A DNA stretch of 7,128 bases from Kordiimonadaceae bacterium (GTDB lineage Bacteria; Pseudomonadota; Alphaproteobacteria; Sphingomonadales; Kordiimonadaceae), in NCBI GenBank assembly GCA_014238195.1, contig JABABO010000156.1, positions 1 through 7,128 of the forward strand, in the 5' to 3' direction. The position numbers and the translations under genes are program-made. Below, one piece after another: positions 1 through 6,429 of the stretch. The stretch's first letter is position 1. Every line of letters starts with the position of its first letter. Under the pieces are notes generated by a model, which did not search any database, was not told the DNA's origin, and saw only the letters and a list, made by a program, of their open reading frames with translations.

Positions 1-1872
1 ATAAATCCAACGGATATTATCATTGACCAGCAAAGCCTTAGTGCAGTAAAATTTCGGTTGTTTGATAGTATCAATGAAATCACGGTCACATTGATATTCA
101 CACTGGACTATGAAACCGATGTGCTGGCAGTTCAAACAAACGTCTTAAACCGCAGTGATCATCCGCTCACACTGGACTGGTGCGCGGCTGCGACATTACC
201 CATTCCTGATAACTGTGATCACATCACAAGTTTTGAAGGCCGCTGGGCGCTAGAATTTCAACAAAAATCACGCCCATTATACACAGGCCAATATGTACGC
301 GAAAATGTACGGGGTCGCACTTCACATGATTGCTTCCCTGGTGCGATACTGCATTCTGCCAATATTCATGACCATAACTGCGAATTATATGGCTTTCATC
401 TAGGATGGAGTGGAAATCACAAAACCCTTATCGACACCATGCCTGATGGACGCCGTTATATCCAGGTGGGTGATTACCATTTTCCAGGCGAAGTCATCCT
501 AGACCCTAACGACACTTATGAAAGTCCAATTCTGTACGCAGCCTATAGCATCAAGGGCACAAATGGTTTATCGCAACAATTTCATCAATTTGTACGCACG
601 CACTTATTAACCCATAACATGCGTCAAAAGCCCCGCCCTGTGCATTATAATACATGGGAAGCTGTCTATTTTGATCATGATCTTAAAACACTATTTTCTC
701 TAGCTGACCACGCCGCAGACATCGGTGCGGAACGCTTTGTATTAGATGATGGCTGGTTTGGTGGCAGAAACGGCGAAAGTGCAGGTCTCGGTGATTGGTG
801 TGTTTCACAGTCGTTATACCCAGATGGCTTGACCCCGTTAATTGATCATGTCAAATCTAAGGGCATGGAATTTGGTCTATGGGTAGAGCCTGAAATGGTC
901 AATCCCGACAGCGACTTGTATCGCGCCCATCCAGATTGGGTGTTAAAAGCAGAAACAACGGACCAAGTCCCATTTAGAAATCAATTCGTTCTTGATCTAA
1001 CCCGTCCCGACGTCTGCACATATTTATTCGAGCGCCTCGATCATTTGCTATCAAATAATGATATTGCCTATATCAAATGGGATATGAACCGCGACCTTAG
1101 TCAACCGGGATCAGACGGCAAGCCTGTGACGCGCAAACAAACTTTAGCGCTGTATGATTTAATTAAGAAAATAAAATCCAAGCACCCAAATGTAGAAATT
1201 GAAAGCTGTGCTTCTGGCGGTGGCCGTGCCGATTATGGAATTTTGGCTATTACAGACCGCATCTGGACATCTGACTGCAATGACGCACTTGACCGCCTTA
1301 GTATTCAACAAGGCTTTGGTCTATTCTTCCCGCCTGAAATTATGGGTTCCCACGTTGGCCCGCGCATCTGCCACACCACAGGTCGGCAATTAACGATGGA
1401 ATTTCGCGCTTCAACGGCTTTTTTCGGTCATATGGGTATGGAAGTTGACCTGCGGGAATTGACGAATGATGAATATACAGTGCTAAAATCAGCAATTCAG
1501 CACTATAAATTATACAGAAATTTAATTCACAGTGGCGATCTCTATCGCTTGCCCTTACAGTCTAATCAACGCACTTATGCCAGCGCCTTTGCTGTCATGA
1601 ATAAAGAAAAAACCAAGGGATTGGTTTCATACAGCCAAATCGCATCAAGGCTTGAAACCTTTCCCCATCGCTTAAGGTTAACGGGACTAGATAAAAAACT
1701 AAACTACCGATTATCTTTAGTGATGCCTGTTGATTTCAAAAGCTATTCACCGACATTATTTGATCAGCTTGATCACTCTGTTTTTACTGGTGAAAGCTTG
1801 ATGCAGGTCGGCATACAAATACCAATCATGCATACTGACACTACATTAGTGTTAAGGATTGAAAGCCTCTAA
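1..1872 (+). CDS. GH36 alpha-galactosidase, 5' end outside window
   Basis: It hydrolyses terminal alpha-1,6-linked galactose from melibiose, raffinose or galactomannan oligosaccharides. The frame is open from base 1, so the TTG at 58 is not a real start. The visible 623 residues lack roughly the first 100 of a usual 700-730 residue enzyme. Counting from base 1, the order is the rest of the N-terminal beta-sandwich domain (to about 210), a (beta/alpha)8 barrel (about 215-540) and a C-terminal beta domain. Family motifs are W219-E-A, VLDDGWFGGR (247-256), GLWVEPEMVNP (292-302), KWDMNR with the expected nucleophile D361, ESCASGGGRAD (401-411), and WTSDCNDA, whose first aspartate D425 is the expected acid/base. 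No catalytic residue is missing. A signal peptide cannot be judged because the N-terminus is absent. Its stop lies 6 bases from the stop of the convergent GntR gene. The family call is firm; the natural substrate is inferred. Confidence 0.96.
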   Translation: MNPTDIIIDQQSLSAVKFRLFDSINEITVTLIFTLDYETDVLAVQTNVLNRSDHPLTLDWCAAATLPIPDNCDHITSFEGRWALEFQQKSRPLYTGQYVRENVRGRTSHDCFPGAILHSANIHDHNCELYGFHLGWSGNHKTLIDTMPDGRRYIQVGDYHFPGEVILDPNDTYESPILYAAYSIKGTNGLSQQFHQFVRTHLLTHNMRQKPRPVHYNTWEAVYFDHDLKTLFSLADHAADIGAERFVLDDGWFGGRNGESAGLGDWCVSQSLYPDGLTPLIDHVKSKGMEFGLWVEPEMVNPDSDLYRAHPDWVLKAETTDQVPFRNQFVLDLTRPDVCTYLFERLDHLLSNNDIAYIKWDMNRDLSQPGSDGKPVTRKQTLALYDLIKKIKSKHPNVEIESCASGGGRADYGILAITDRIWTSDCNDALDRLSIQQGFGLFFPPEIMGSHVGPRICHTTGRQLTMEFRASTAFFGHMGMEVDLRELTNDEYTVLKSAIQHYKLYRNLIHSGDLYRLPLQSNQRTYASAFAVMNKEKTKGLVSYSQIASRLETFPHRLRLTGLDKKLNYRLSLVMPVDFKSYSPTLFDQLDHSVFTGESLMQVGIQIPIMHTDTTLVLRIESL

Positions 1873-1878
1873 GTTATT

Positions 1879-2601
1879 TTAAGCATTATTTTCGGCGTTT
1901 GCCTTGTCTTTAGCATTGTTAATCAATTCACTTGCCTCCTCGACCAGTGCAAGGCTTGCCGCCCGCGCAGCATCAGCATCGCCCGCTACTATTGCATCAT
2001 AGACTTTACGGTGATCGTCAATGTTTGCCAGTGCGACACCCTTAAATTTATTGGTTAGACGTATACTGATTCTAAGCGCTGTTTCAACGAGGTCCTTTAA
2101 CTGGGCAAAAAAGCGATTACCGCTGGCCTCCAAAATAGCCACATGAAAAGCAATGTCTGATAACAAGGGATCATCATCGCCGCGCTCTGCCCCGACCATA
2201 CGGTCTAGTGCAGCACGAATATTTTCTTTTTGGGCATCTGTGGCACCAAGGGCAGCTTTCGCAGCGGCCTGTGGCTCAATGGCAATTCTTACTTCGGTAA
2301 ACTCACTGAGTAAATTAATGGAAAATTTCCGCTCCAAGTGCCAACGCAAAACATCAGGGTCAAGCAAATTCCATGTTTCTTCTGGCTGCACCCATGTACC
2401 TTGACGCGGGCGAGCACGTAGCAATCCCTTAGATGTCAGCATTTTTACAGCTTCGCGCAGCACACTACGGCTAACACCATATTGTTCACAGAGCTCAGCT
2501 TCAATCGGGAATGGGTTTTCTACACCATATTTCCCACGTACAATCTCCAAACCCAAATCATCAACAATTTGGTGTGTTAAACTTTGCATAATTGCGGCCA
2601 T
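1879..2601 (-). CDS. FadR-subfamily GntR regulator, DgoR-like
   Basis: This 240-residue transcription factor probably controls the galactose/galactonate genes around it. Residues about 8-73 form the winged helix: AELCEQYGVSRSVLREAVKML (35-55) is the typical helix-turn-helix and RPRQGTWV (64-71) the wing. Residues about 95-222 form an all-helical FCD ligand domain. D149 and H153 (S-D-I-A-F-H) and H197 (D-D-H-R-K) match family metal/ligand-site positions. The linker WNLLDPDVLRW (77-87) closely recalls E. coli DgoR, the galactonate-responsive repressor; this resemblance is from memory. The start at 2601 is supported by GAGGGG at 2609-2614, 7 bases upstream; the Met at residue 5 has no such site. 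The gene follows the lactonase by 65 bases on the same strand, so the two may be co-transcribed. Effector and operator are inferred. Confidence 0.92.
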   Translation of the reverse strand: MAAIMQSLTHQIVDDLGLEIVRGKYGVENPFPIEAELCEQYGVSRSVLREAVKMLTSKGLLRARPRQGTWVQPEETWNLLDPDVLRWHLERKFSINLLSEFTEVRIAIEPQAAAKAALGATDAQKENIRAALDRMVGAERGDDDPLLSDIAFHVAILEASGNRFFAQLKDLVETALRISIRLTNKFKGVALANIDDHRKVYDAIVAGDADAARAASLALVEEASELINNAKDKANAENNA

Positions 2602-2608
2602 TTTTCGT

Positions 2609-2614
2609 CCCCTC
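2609..2614 (-). promoter_or_regulatory. Ribosome binding site of the GntR gene
   Basis: GAGGGG on the minus strand, 7 bases before the ATG at 2601. It decides for the 240-residue form over a start at Met5. Confidence 0.75.
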
Positions 2615-2666
2615 TTGAATGGCTATATTAGTATTAGCTCATCATTTAATCATTAACATTCTGCAC

Positions 2667-3566
2667 TTATACTAACGTTCCTAAATAGATATTTTCCAGC
2701 AAACCTTTTTGTATGGTTTGATAGACAAACATATTTCCTGCGGATGGCTCCGCCGCTAATTGCGATTGGCTCATCCCTTGGCGTGCTGACGTGACAAGCA
2801 ACATGTCCAATTTCGGACCACCAAATGCCACACACGACACTTGTGTTACAGGGGTTTGCAAAGCCCCGATCATTTGCCCCATGGGATTGAACACAAGCAC
2901 TTGGCCTGTCCCCCAGTGGGCGCACCACATATTGCCGTCCGCATCAATAGCAGCGCCGTCTGGCCCGCCGCCTTTCGGCGTTTTAGCAAAATCTCGCTTA
3001 TTGGATAACGCCCCAGTTTGACTATCATAGTCATACTGATCAATGATCCTAGTTGGCGTGTCGGTGTGATAAAGGATTTTACCATCAGGCGACCAACATA
3101 ACCCATTCGTAATACGCAAACCTTGGATATGTTCCTTTACCATCCCATCAAGGCCATATGAAAACAACCGCCCTGTCGGAGTGTCTGGGCCAAATGGGTC
3201 TGCCATCATAGTCCCCGCAAAAAATCGTCCATGGCGGTCAACACGTCCATCATTAAACCGCCCTTCGCCCGACAAAAATATCGGCTGATTGAGCGATGTA
3301 ATATCGGTTGTTGTCAGATTATAAAATGCGAAACCTGTTGCAAATGCGACTAACAAAATCTCTGGGTTCGTAGTGAATGCAAAAGAACCCACAGGCTCAG
3401 GCATATCAATTTTGCACAGTTTTTTTGTTTCCCAATCTAAAACACAAAGCTTTGCGCCGACAATATCAGTCCACCACACACTGTTTGTTGGTGCGTGCCA
3501 TTGAATGCCTTCGCCCAAAATGTTTTCTGATTCTATTTCCAAAATCAAATCTACAGCCTCGAACAT
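2667..3566 (-). CDS. SMP-30/gluconolactonase-family sugar lactonase
   Basis: This 299-residue six-bladed beta-propeller hydrolase most likely opens D-galactono-lactone to galactonate in the cytoplasm. The metal-site residues of the SMP-30 family are all present: E19 in L-G-E-G, N154 in R-I-T-N-G, and D203 in G-G-G-P-D-G. The substrate-side pair R103 and N105 in G-R-F-N-D-G-R-V-D is also intact. FFAGTM (115-120) and WSPDGKILYHTDT (158-170) are further family signatures. No signal peptide is seen. The start is supported by AAAGGA at 3572-3577, 5 bases upstream. It is transcribed away from the dehydrogenase and dgoK, and ahead of the regulator. Galactonolactone as substrate is inferred from the neighbours; the family also contains glucono-, xylono- and arabinono-lactonases. 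The family call is firm. Confidence 0.94.
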   Translation of the reverse strand: MFEAVDLILEIESENILGEGIQWHAPTNSVWWTDIVGAKLCVLDWETKKLCKIDMPEPVGSFAFTTNPEILLVAFATGFAFYNLTTTDITSLNQPIFLSGEGRFNDGRVDRHGRFFAGTMMADPFGPDTPTGRLFSYGLDGMVKEHIQGLRITNGLCWSPDGKILYHTDTPTRIIDQYDYDSQTGALSNKRDFAKTPKGGGPDGAAIDADGNMWCAHWGTGQVLVFNPMGQMIGALQTPVTQVSCVAFGGPKLDMLLVTSARQGMSQSQLAAEPSAGNMFVYQTIQKGLLENIYLGTLV

Positions 3567-3571
3567 ACAGA

Positions 3572-3577
3572 TCCTTT
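3572..3577 (-). promoter_or_regulatory. Ribosome binding site of the lactonase gene
   Basis: AAAGGA on the minus strand, 5 bases before the lactonase ATG at 3566. Confidence 0.75.
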
Positions 3578-3580
3578 TGT

Positions 3581-3591
3581 TTGTATGACTG
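3581..3591. promoter_or_regulatory. Candidate GntR/FadR-type operator
   Basis: TTGTATGACTG contains GT-N3-AC and matches 10 of 11 positions of the T-N-G-T-N3-A-C-N-A pattern typical of FadR-subfamily operators. It lies 15 bases upstream of the lactonase start, where a bound repressor could block that transcript. So short a pattern can occur by chance, and no second good copy was found in the region. Confidence 0.25.
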
Positions 3592-3661
3592 ATAGGACGA
3601 AATGTTCTTACTCATGCGACTCTATCCTGCGATATCAAATTATTATATATATATGATAAAA

Positions 3662-3716
3662 AAACAATAGACCTTCACTGCCTAACTTGGCAGAAAGAGA
3701 AGAAGGATTATTGTTT
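3662..3716. promoter_or_regulatory. Long imperfect hairpin upstream of the dehydrogenase gene
   Basis: AAACAATA (3662-3669) pairs with TATTGTTT (3709-3716). In the same register, after one G-T pair and one A-A mismatch, CCTTC (3672-3676) pairs with GAAGG (3702-3706). Inside, CTGCC (3678-3682) pairs with GGCAG (3689-3693) around a 6-base loop, leaving 3694-3701 unpaired. Read on the minus strand it ends in a run of seven T (3658-3664), so it resembles an intrinsic terminator or attenuator facing the lactonase. On the plus strand it has no T run and would be a leader stem-loop or an operator. The pairing is seen directly; the role is unknown. Confidence 0.5.
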
Positions 3717-3772
3717 GCGATTCATGCCTTGTCTGTTCCAACTGGGTAAATGGGTATTCGCTTAAGAAATAT

Positions 3773-3777
3773 AAGGA
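3773..3777 (+). promoter_or_regulatory. Ribosome binding site of the dehydrogenase gene
   Basis: AAGGA, 9 bases before the ATG at 3787. Another ATG at 3780 lies only 2 bases from it and in a different frame, so it is not used for this product. Confidence 0.65.
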
Positions 3778-3786
3778 TTATGCGTT

Positions 3787-4548
3787 ATGGACTATGTCAC
3801 GTATCCCGACCTAAAAGGAAAAACAGTTTACATCACTGGTGGTGGGTCAGGTATTGGCGCGTCCTTTGTTGATGCTTTTACACGGCAAGGCGCAAATGTG
3901 GCCTTCATTTCCCTGACAGCAGCATCAGCGCAAGCGCTATGCGATCAAGTGGAAAATGATACAGGATCAAGACCTTTGTATATGCAATGTGATATTAAGA
4001 ATATTAATGCCTTGCAAACCACGATTAAACAAACGCGGGAAACTTTCGGCCCGATTGACATCCTAATCAATAACGCAGCCCGTGATACACGGCATACTCT
4101 TGAGGGCTACTCTACAGATGACTGGGATGATGCTATGAATACAAATTTGCGGCCTCATTATTTTACTGCACAGTCGGTTGTCGCGGATATGCGGGCAAAT
4201 GGCGGCAGTATTATCAATGTTGGTTCAAACTCCGCCATCCTTGGTCTTGCTGGGTATGCCTCCTATGTCACTGCAAAAGCGGGCATCATGGGATTGACCA
4301 AAGCATTAGCACGGGAATTAGGCCCTGATGGTATTCGTGTAAACACCCTTATCCCTGGCTGGGTCATGACAAAACGTCAGTTAGAAAAATGGGTAACACC
4401 CAAAGCATTAGAACAATGCCTAAGCGAGCAAAGTTTAAAGCGCACGATCAGCGAAGAGGATGTCTCCCAGTCAGCACTTTTCCTTGCATCCGAAGCTTCA
4501 GCCATGATCACGGGGCAGGCACTGATTATCGATGGTGGTCGTGTTTAA
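3787..4548 (+). CDS. SDR sugar dehydrogenase, probable D-galactose 1-dehydrogenase
   Basis: This 253-residue classical short-chain dehydrogenase most likely oxidises D-galactose to galactono-lactone with NAD(P)+ in the cytoplasm. It shows TGGGSGIG (17-24), C-D-I (68-70), N-N-A-A (95-98), and the catalytic set N120, S147, Y160 and K164 (Y-V-T-A-K). The N-terminal YPDLKGK and the late segment with PGWVMTKRQLEKWVTP resemble Caulobacter xylose dehydrogenase XylB and SDR-type galactose dehydrogenases (from memory). Substrate choice therefore rests on the neighbours, dgoK and alpha-galactosidase; xylose, arabinose or fucose remain possible. At the end of the second beta strand, where NAD-dependent relatives carry an acidic residue, it has S42 followed by L43 and T44, so the cofactor preference may differ. 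Its TAA overlaps the ATG of dgoK by one base, indicating an operon. Confidence 0.93.
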   Translation: MDYVTYPDLKGKTVYITGGGSGIGASFVDAFTRQGANVAFISLTAASAQALCDQVENDTGSRPLYMQCDIKNINALQTTIKQTRETFGPIDILINNAARDTRHTLEGYSTDDWDDAMNTNLRPHYFTAQSVVADMRANGGSIINVGSNSAILGLAGYASYVTAKAGIMGLTKALARELGPDGIRVNTLIPGWVMTKRQLEKWVTPKALEQCLSEQSLKRTISEEDVSQSALFLASEASAMITGQALIIDGGRV

Positions 4549-5459
4549 TGCCTCGCCCTGCTTATATCGCAATTGATTGGGGTTCTAGCGCTTTTCGTGC
4601 TTTCTTGATCGGTGTCGATGGCACTATCTTAGCTGAGGTCTTAACTAAAGACGGCGTTTTTACAGTTCAAAACGGCGATTTTGAAGCTGTTTTATCAGCG
4701 CATTGTCAAGCATGGCTTAAAACCTATGGGGCTTTGCCTATTATCATGTCTGGCATGGTGGGTAGCCGCAATGGATGGCAAGAAGTACCCTATACCGCAT
4801 GCCCGGTTTCTCCGCTCGATCTGATGGAAAAATTTACGCATATTAAGGCAAGTATTGCGGAAAACATTATACTTGTGCCTGGGGTTAGTGGTGTCAATGC
4901 ATCGGGGGCGCCAGATGTGATGCGCGGGGAAGAAGTTCAAATCTTCGGGGCCCTCAAATATTTCAACATAAAAAATGCTATAGTCTGTCTTCCAGGTACC
5001 CATAGCAAATGGTGCATTGTCACAGATGGAAAGATCGAAAGCTTTTCAACTTATATGACGGGGGAAATCTTTAACTTGCTCAGCGCTGAAAGCTCCCTAG
5101 CCGCGCTTATGATCAGTGATAATCATGATGAAACGAGTTTCCGTGCAGGTTTACAGCAAGCCACAGCATCACAAGACTTGCTGGGGGATTTATTCGCTAT
5201 TCGCGCCGCTGCAATGGTCAATGAAGTGCAATATGCCAGTCCTTATAGTTTTCTGTCAGGGTTATTAATTGGCAATGAAATAAAGTCTGCCTTGAAACAT
5301 ATTGATACATCAAGCGAAAGTCCCCCGCCAATAGTTTTGGTTGGGAACAGCCTGATGAACAAGCACTATAGCGCAGCGCTGAACTGCCAAAACATTGCTG
5401 CAAAAACAATCGATAGCAATCTTGCTTTTCTAGCTGGCGTTCAGGTTTTAATGTCTTAA
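4548..5459 (+). CDS. dgoK: 2-dehydro-3-deoxygalactonokinase
   Basis: It phosphorylates 2-keto-3-deoxygalactonate with ATP to the 6-phosphate, the step before aldol cleavage to pyruvate and glyceraldehyde 3-phosphate. The 303 residues match the DgoK family (292 in E. coli) along the whole length: IAIDWGSS (7-14, ATP phosphate loop), SGMVGSRNGW (68-77), DVMRGEEVQ (123-131), PGTHSKW (149-155), MTGE (170-173) and FLSGLLIGNEI (235-245). The start was placed at 4548, where TAATG joins the dehydrogenase stop to this ATG. The frame stays open further upstream, but that part lies inside the dehydrogenase gene and adds no family sequence. Only a weak GGTGG (4534-4538) precedes it, so translation is probably coupled. 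It ends with a 4-base overlap with the convergent binding-protein gene. Identification is firm. Confidence 0.96.
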   Translation: MPRPAYIAIDWGSSAFRAFLIGVDGTILAEVLTKDGVFTVQNGDFEAVLSAHCQAWLKTYGALPIIMSGMVGSRNGWQEVPYTACPVSPLDLMEKFTHIKASIAENIILVPGVSGVNASGAPDVMRGEEVQIFGALKYFNIKNAIVCLPGTHSKWCIVTDGKIESFSTYMTGEIFNLLSAESSLAALMISDNHDETSFRAGLQQATASQDLLGDLFAIRAAAMVNEVQYASPYSFLSGLLIGNEIKSALKHIDTSSESPPPIVLVGNSLMNKHYSAALNCQNIAAKTIDSNLAFLAGVQVLMS

Positions 5460-6322
5460 TTTTTCACAAATTCCGTCTGATTTGGGATGGGGATTTTAAT
5501 CACTCTGCGGTTTTCAAAATCTAATGTCGCTAAAGCTTCACCGTGATGCTTCTGCCACATCTGATCCATTTCGCCAGTTTTAATCATCGCATTTAGCCCA
5601 AAGGTAAGACGGTCTGCAATTTCAGGATATTTTTTAGAAACAAAGAAATACACAGGTTTATCATAAGCAAGAAGCAGGTTTTTCTCAATTACCAAATTTG
5701 GATATTGTCCTTTGAAGCTTTTCAGATCACTGAAGACTTCATTGACACCACGTGGAAAATAATCAAAACGCCCTCGCGCTAGCATTTTAAATAGGGATGC
5801 ATAGCGCGGCGAAGTTAATATGCGCATGTCATTATAATTAAAAATATCGACATCCAGCCAGCCTGCACCCTGCCCTGCAATAAAACGTTTAAGGTCATCA
5901 AGCGACCTAACCTGATCAAAGCGTTTCTGATCGTCAGCACGGATCAAGAAAACACGCTGTCCACCAAGCCCCTTTAAGATTGGAATAGGCACTTGAAGGG
6001 TTTCTTCCATTAAACTATCCAATGCCGAAGCCCAAATAATATTAAGGCGGTCGCCTGAGATGATTTCTTGAATTTCGCGGCGGCGGGAAAAGTTCATCTC
6101 CACCGTTTGTGTGCGATATGGTCCAAATTCAGGTTCAGATATGGCAAGAGCACGGCGTAGCAACCTTACGGGATAATCCATTCGCGCATCTTCGCCGTAA
6201 ACATATTGAAATTTAGCAACCGTTCGCTCGTTACTGTTTGCCTGTGCCCCTGTTGTCCCTAACTGCAAGGACAACAATGTATATACGGCTGCTAAAATTA
6301 ATGATTTGGTTTTTAATAACAT
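5456..6322 (-). CDS. Periplasmic solute-binding-like protein, transporter type 2 fold
   Basis: A secreted protein of 288 residues, probably a periplasmic solute-binding protein of the extracellular family 3-like type. The N-terminus has a lysine pair, a hydrophobic stretch (about 7-22) and A-Q-A before N29, a good signal peptidase I site. The mature part has the family layout: a first lobe, a hinge-like strand GLGGQRVFLIR (118-128), then SLDDLKRF (140-147) and GWLDVDIF (154-161), and a C-terminal K-Y-P-E-I-A-D-R-L region. The R-containing motif of true amino-acid binders in the first lobe is not evident, so the ligand is unknown. The start is set at 6322 because AAAGGA lies 5 bases before it; the in-frame ATG at 6328 overlaps that site. 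No permease or ATPase gene adjoins; the gene lies downstream of dctP on the same strand, 101-107 bases away. It might be a sensor or orphan binding protein. Confidence 0.8.
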   Translation of the reverse strand: MLLKTKSLILAAVYTLLSLQLGTTGAQANSNERTVAKFQYVYGEDARMDYPVRLLRRALAISEPEFGPYRTQTVEMNFSRRREIQEIISGDRLNIIWASALDSLMEETLQVPIPILKGLGGQRVFLIRADDQKRFDQVRSLDDLKRFIAGQGAGWLDVDIFNYNDMRILTSPRYASLFKMLARGRFDYFPRGVNEVFSDLKSFKGQYPNLVIEKNLLLAYDKPVYFFVSKKYPEIADRLTFGLNAMIKTGEMDQMWQKHHGEALATLDFENRRVIKIPIPNQTEFVKN

Positions 6323-6327
6323 ACCCA

Positions 6328-6333
6328 TCCTTT
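6328..6333 (-). promoter_or_regulatory. Ribosome binding site deciding the start of the binding-protein gene
   Basis: AAAGGA on the minus strand, 5 bases before the ATG at 6322. The other in-frame ATG (6326-6328) runs into this site and is unlikely to be the start. Confidence 0.65.
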
Positions 6334-6429
6334 ACCCGATCAATTCCGCAGTGCTCTATCGGACACGTTGACCTTAATCGCTAAACAACTATACACTATA
6401 TTTATCGTAAAATTAAGACGGGTTATCTC
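6334..6429 (-). promoter_or_regulatory. Gap between dctP and the binding-protein gene, possible promoter
   Basis: About 100 non-coding, AT-rich bases. On the minus strand TATAGT resembles a -10 element, with only a poor -35 (TTAATT) 17 bases before it. A weak inverted repeat CCGAT (6336-6340) / ATCGG (6358-6362) is present. No convincing terminator follows dctP, so the downstream gene could be read from either its own promoter or through from dctP. Confidence 0.25.

Larger units (their letters stand above)
3567..3786. promoter_or_regulatory. Divergent promoter region, lactonase-regulator versus dehydrogenase-dgoK
   Basis: These 220 bases separate two head-to-head transcripts and hold no plausible gene. 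Bases 3637-3664 are A/T except for one G and include a short TA repeat (3644-3653). On the plus strand TATGAT (3652-3657) fits a -10 element but has no good -35. On the minus strand TTGTTT (3662-3667) and AATAAT (3639-3644) are 17 bases apart, a possible promoter for the lactonase. TATCA (3633-3637) and TGATA (3654-3658) form an inverted repeat around the AT core, which would suit an operator. A long hairpin lies at 3662-3716. That both promoters are here follows from gene layout; the exact elements are guesses. Confidence 0.6.

Noticed and set aside
2653..2928. Open frame of 91 residues on the minus strand inside the lactonase gene
   Set aside because: It is a shadow of the lactonase frame, which shows complete family motifs; no ribosome site or family resemblance was seen. 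The other short frames overlapping real genes were dropped for the same reason.
3637..3664. AT-rich tract as a replication origin or repeat array
   Set aside because: It is only 28 bases with no iterons or DnaA-type boxes nearby; a promoter core between divergent genes explains it.
3780..3782. ATG just before the dehydrogenase start
   Set aside because: It is in a different frame from the dehydrogenase and only 2 bases from the AAGGA site. The 3787 ATG has proper spacing and gives the family N-terminus.
4389..4547. N-terminal extension of dgoK by 53 codons
   Set aside because: It lies wholly inside the dehydrogenase gene in another frame, adds no DgoK-family sequence, and the ATG at 4548 aligns with known DgoK starts.
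6336..6362. CCGAT/ATCGG hairpin as a terminator
   Set aside because: The stem is only 5 pairs with a 17-base loop and no T run follows on the minus strand.
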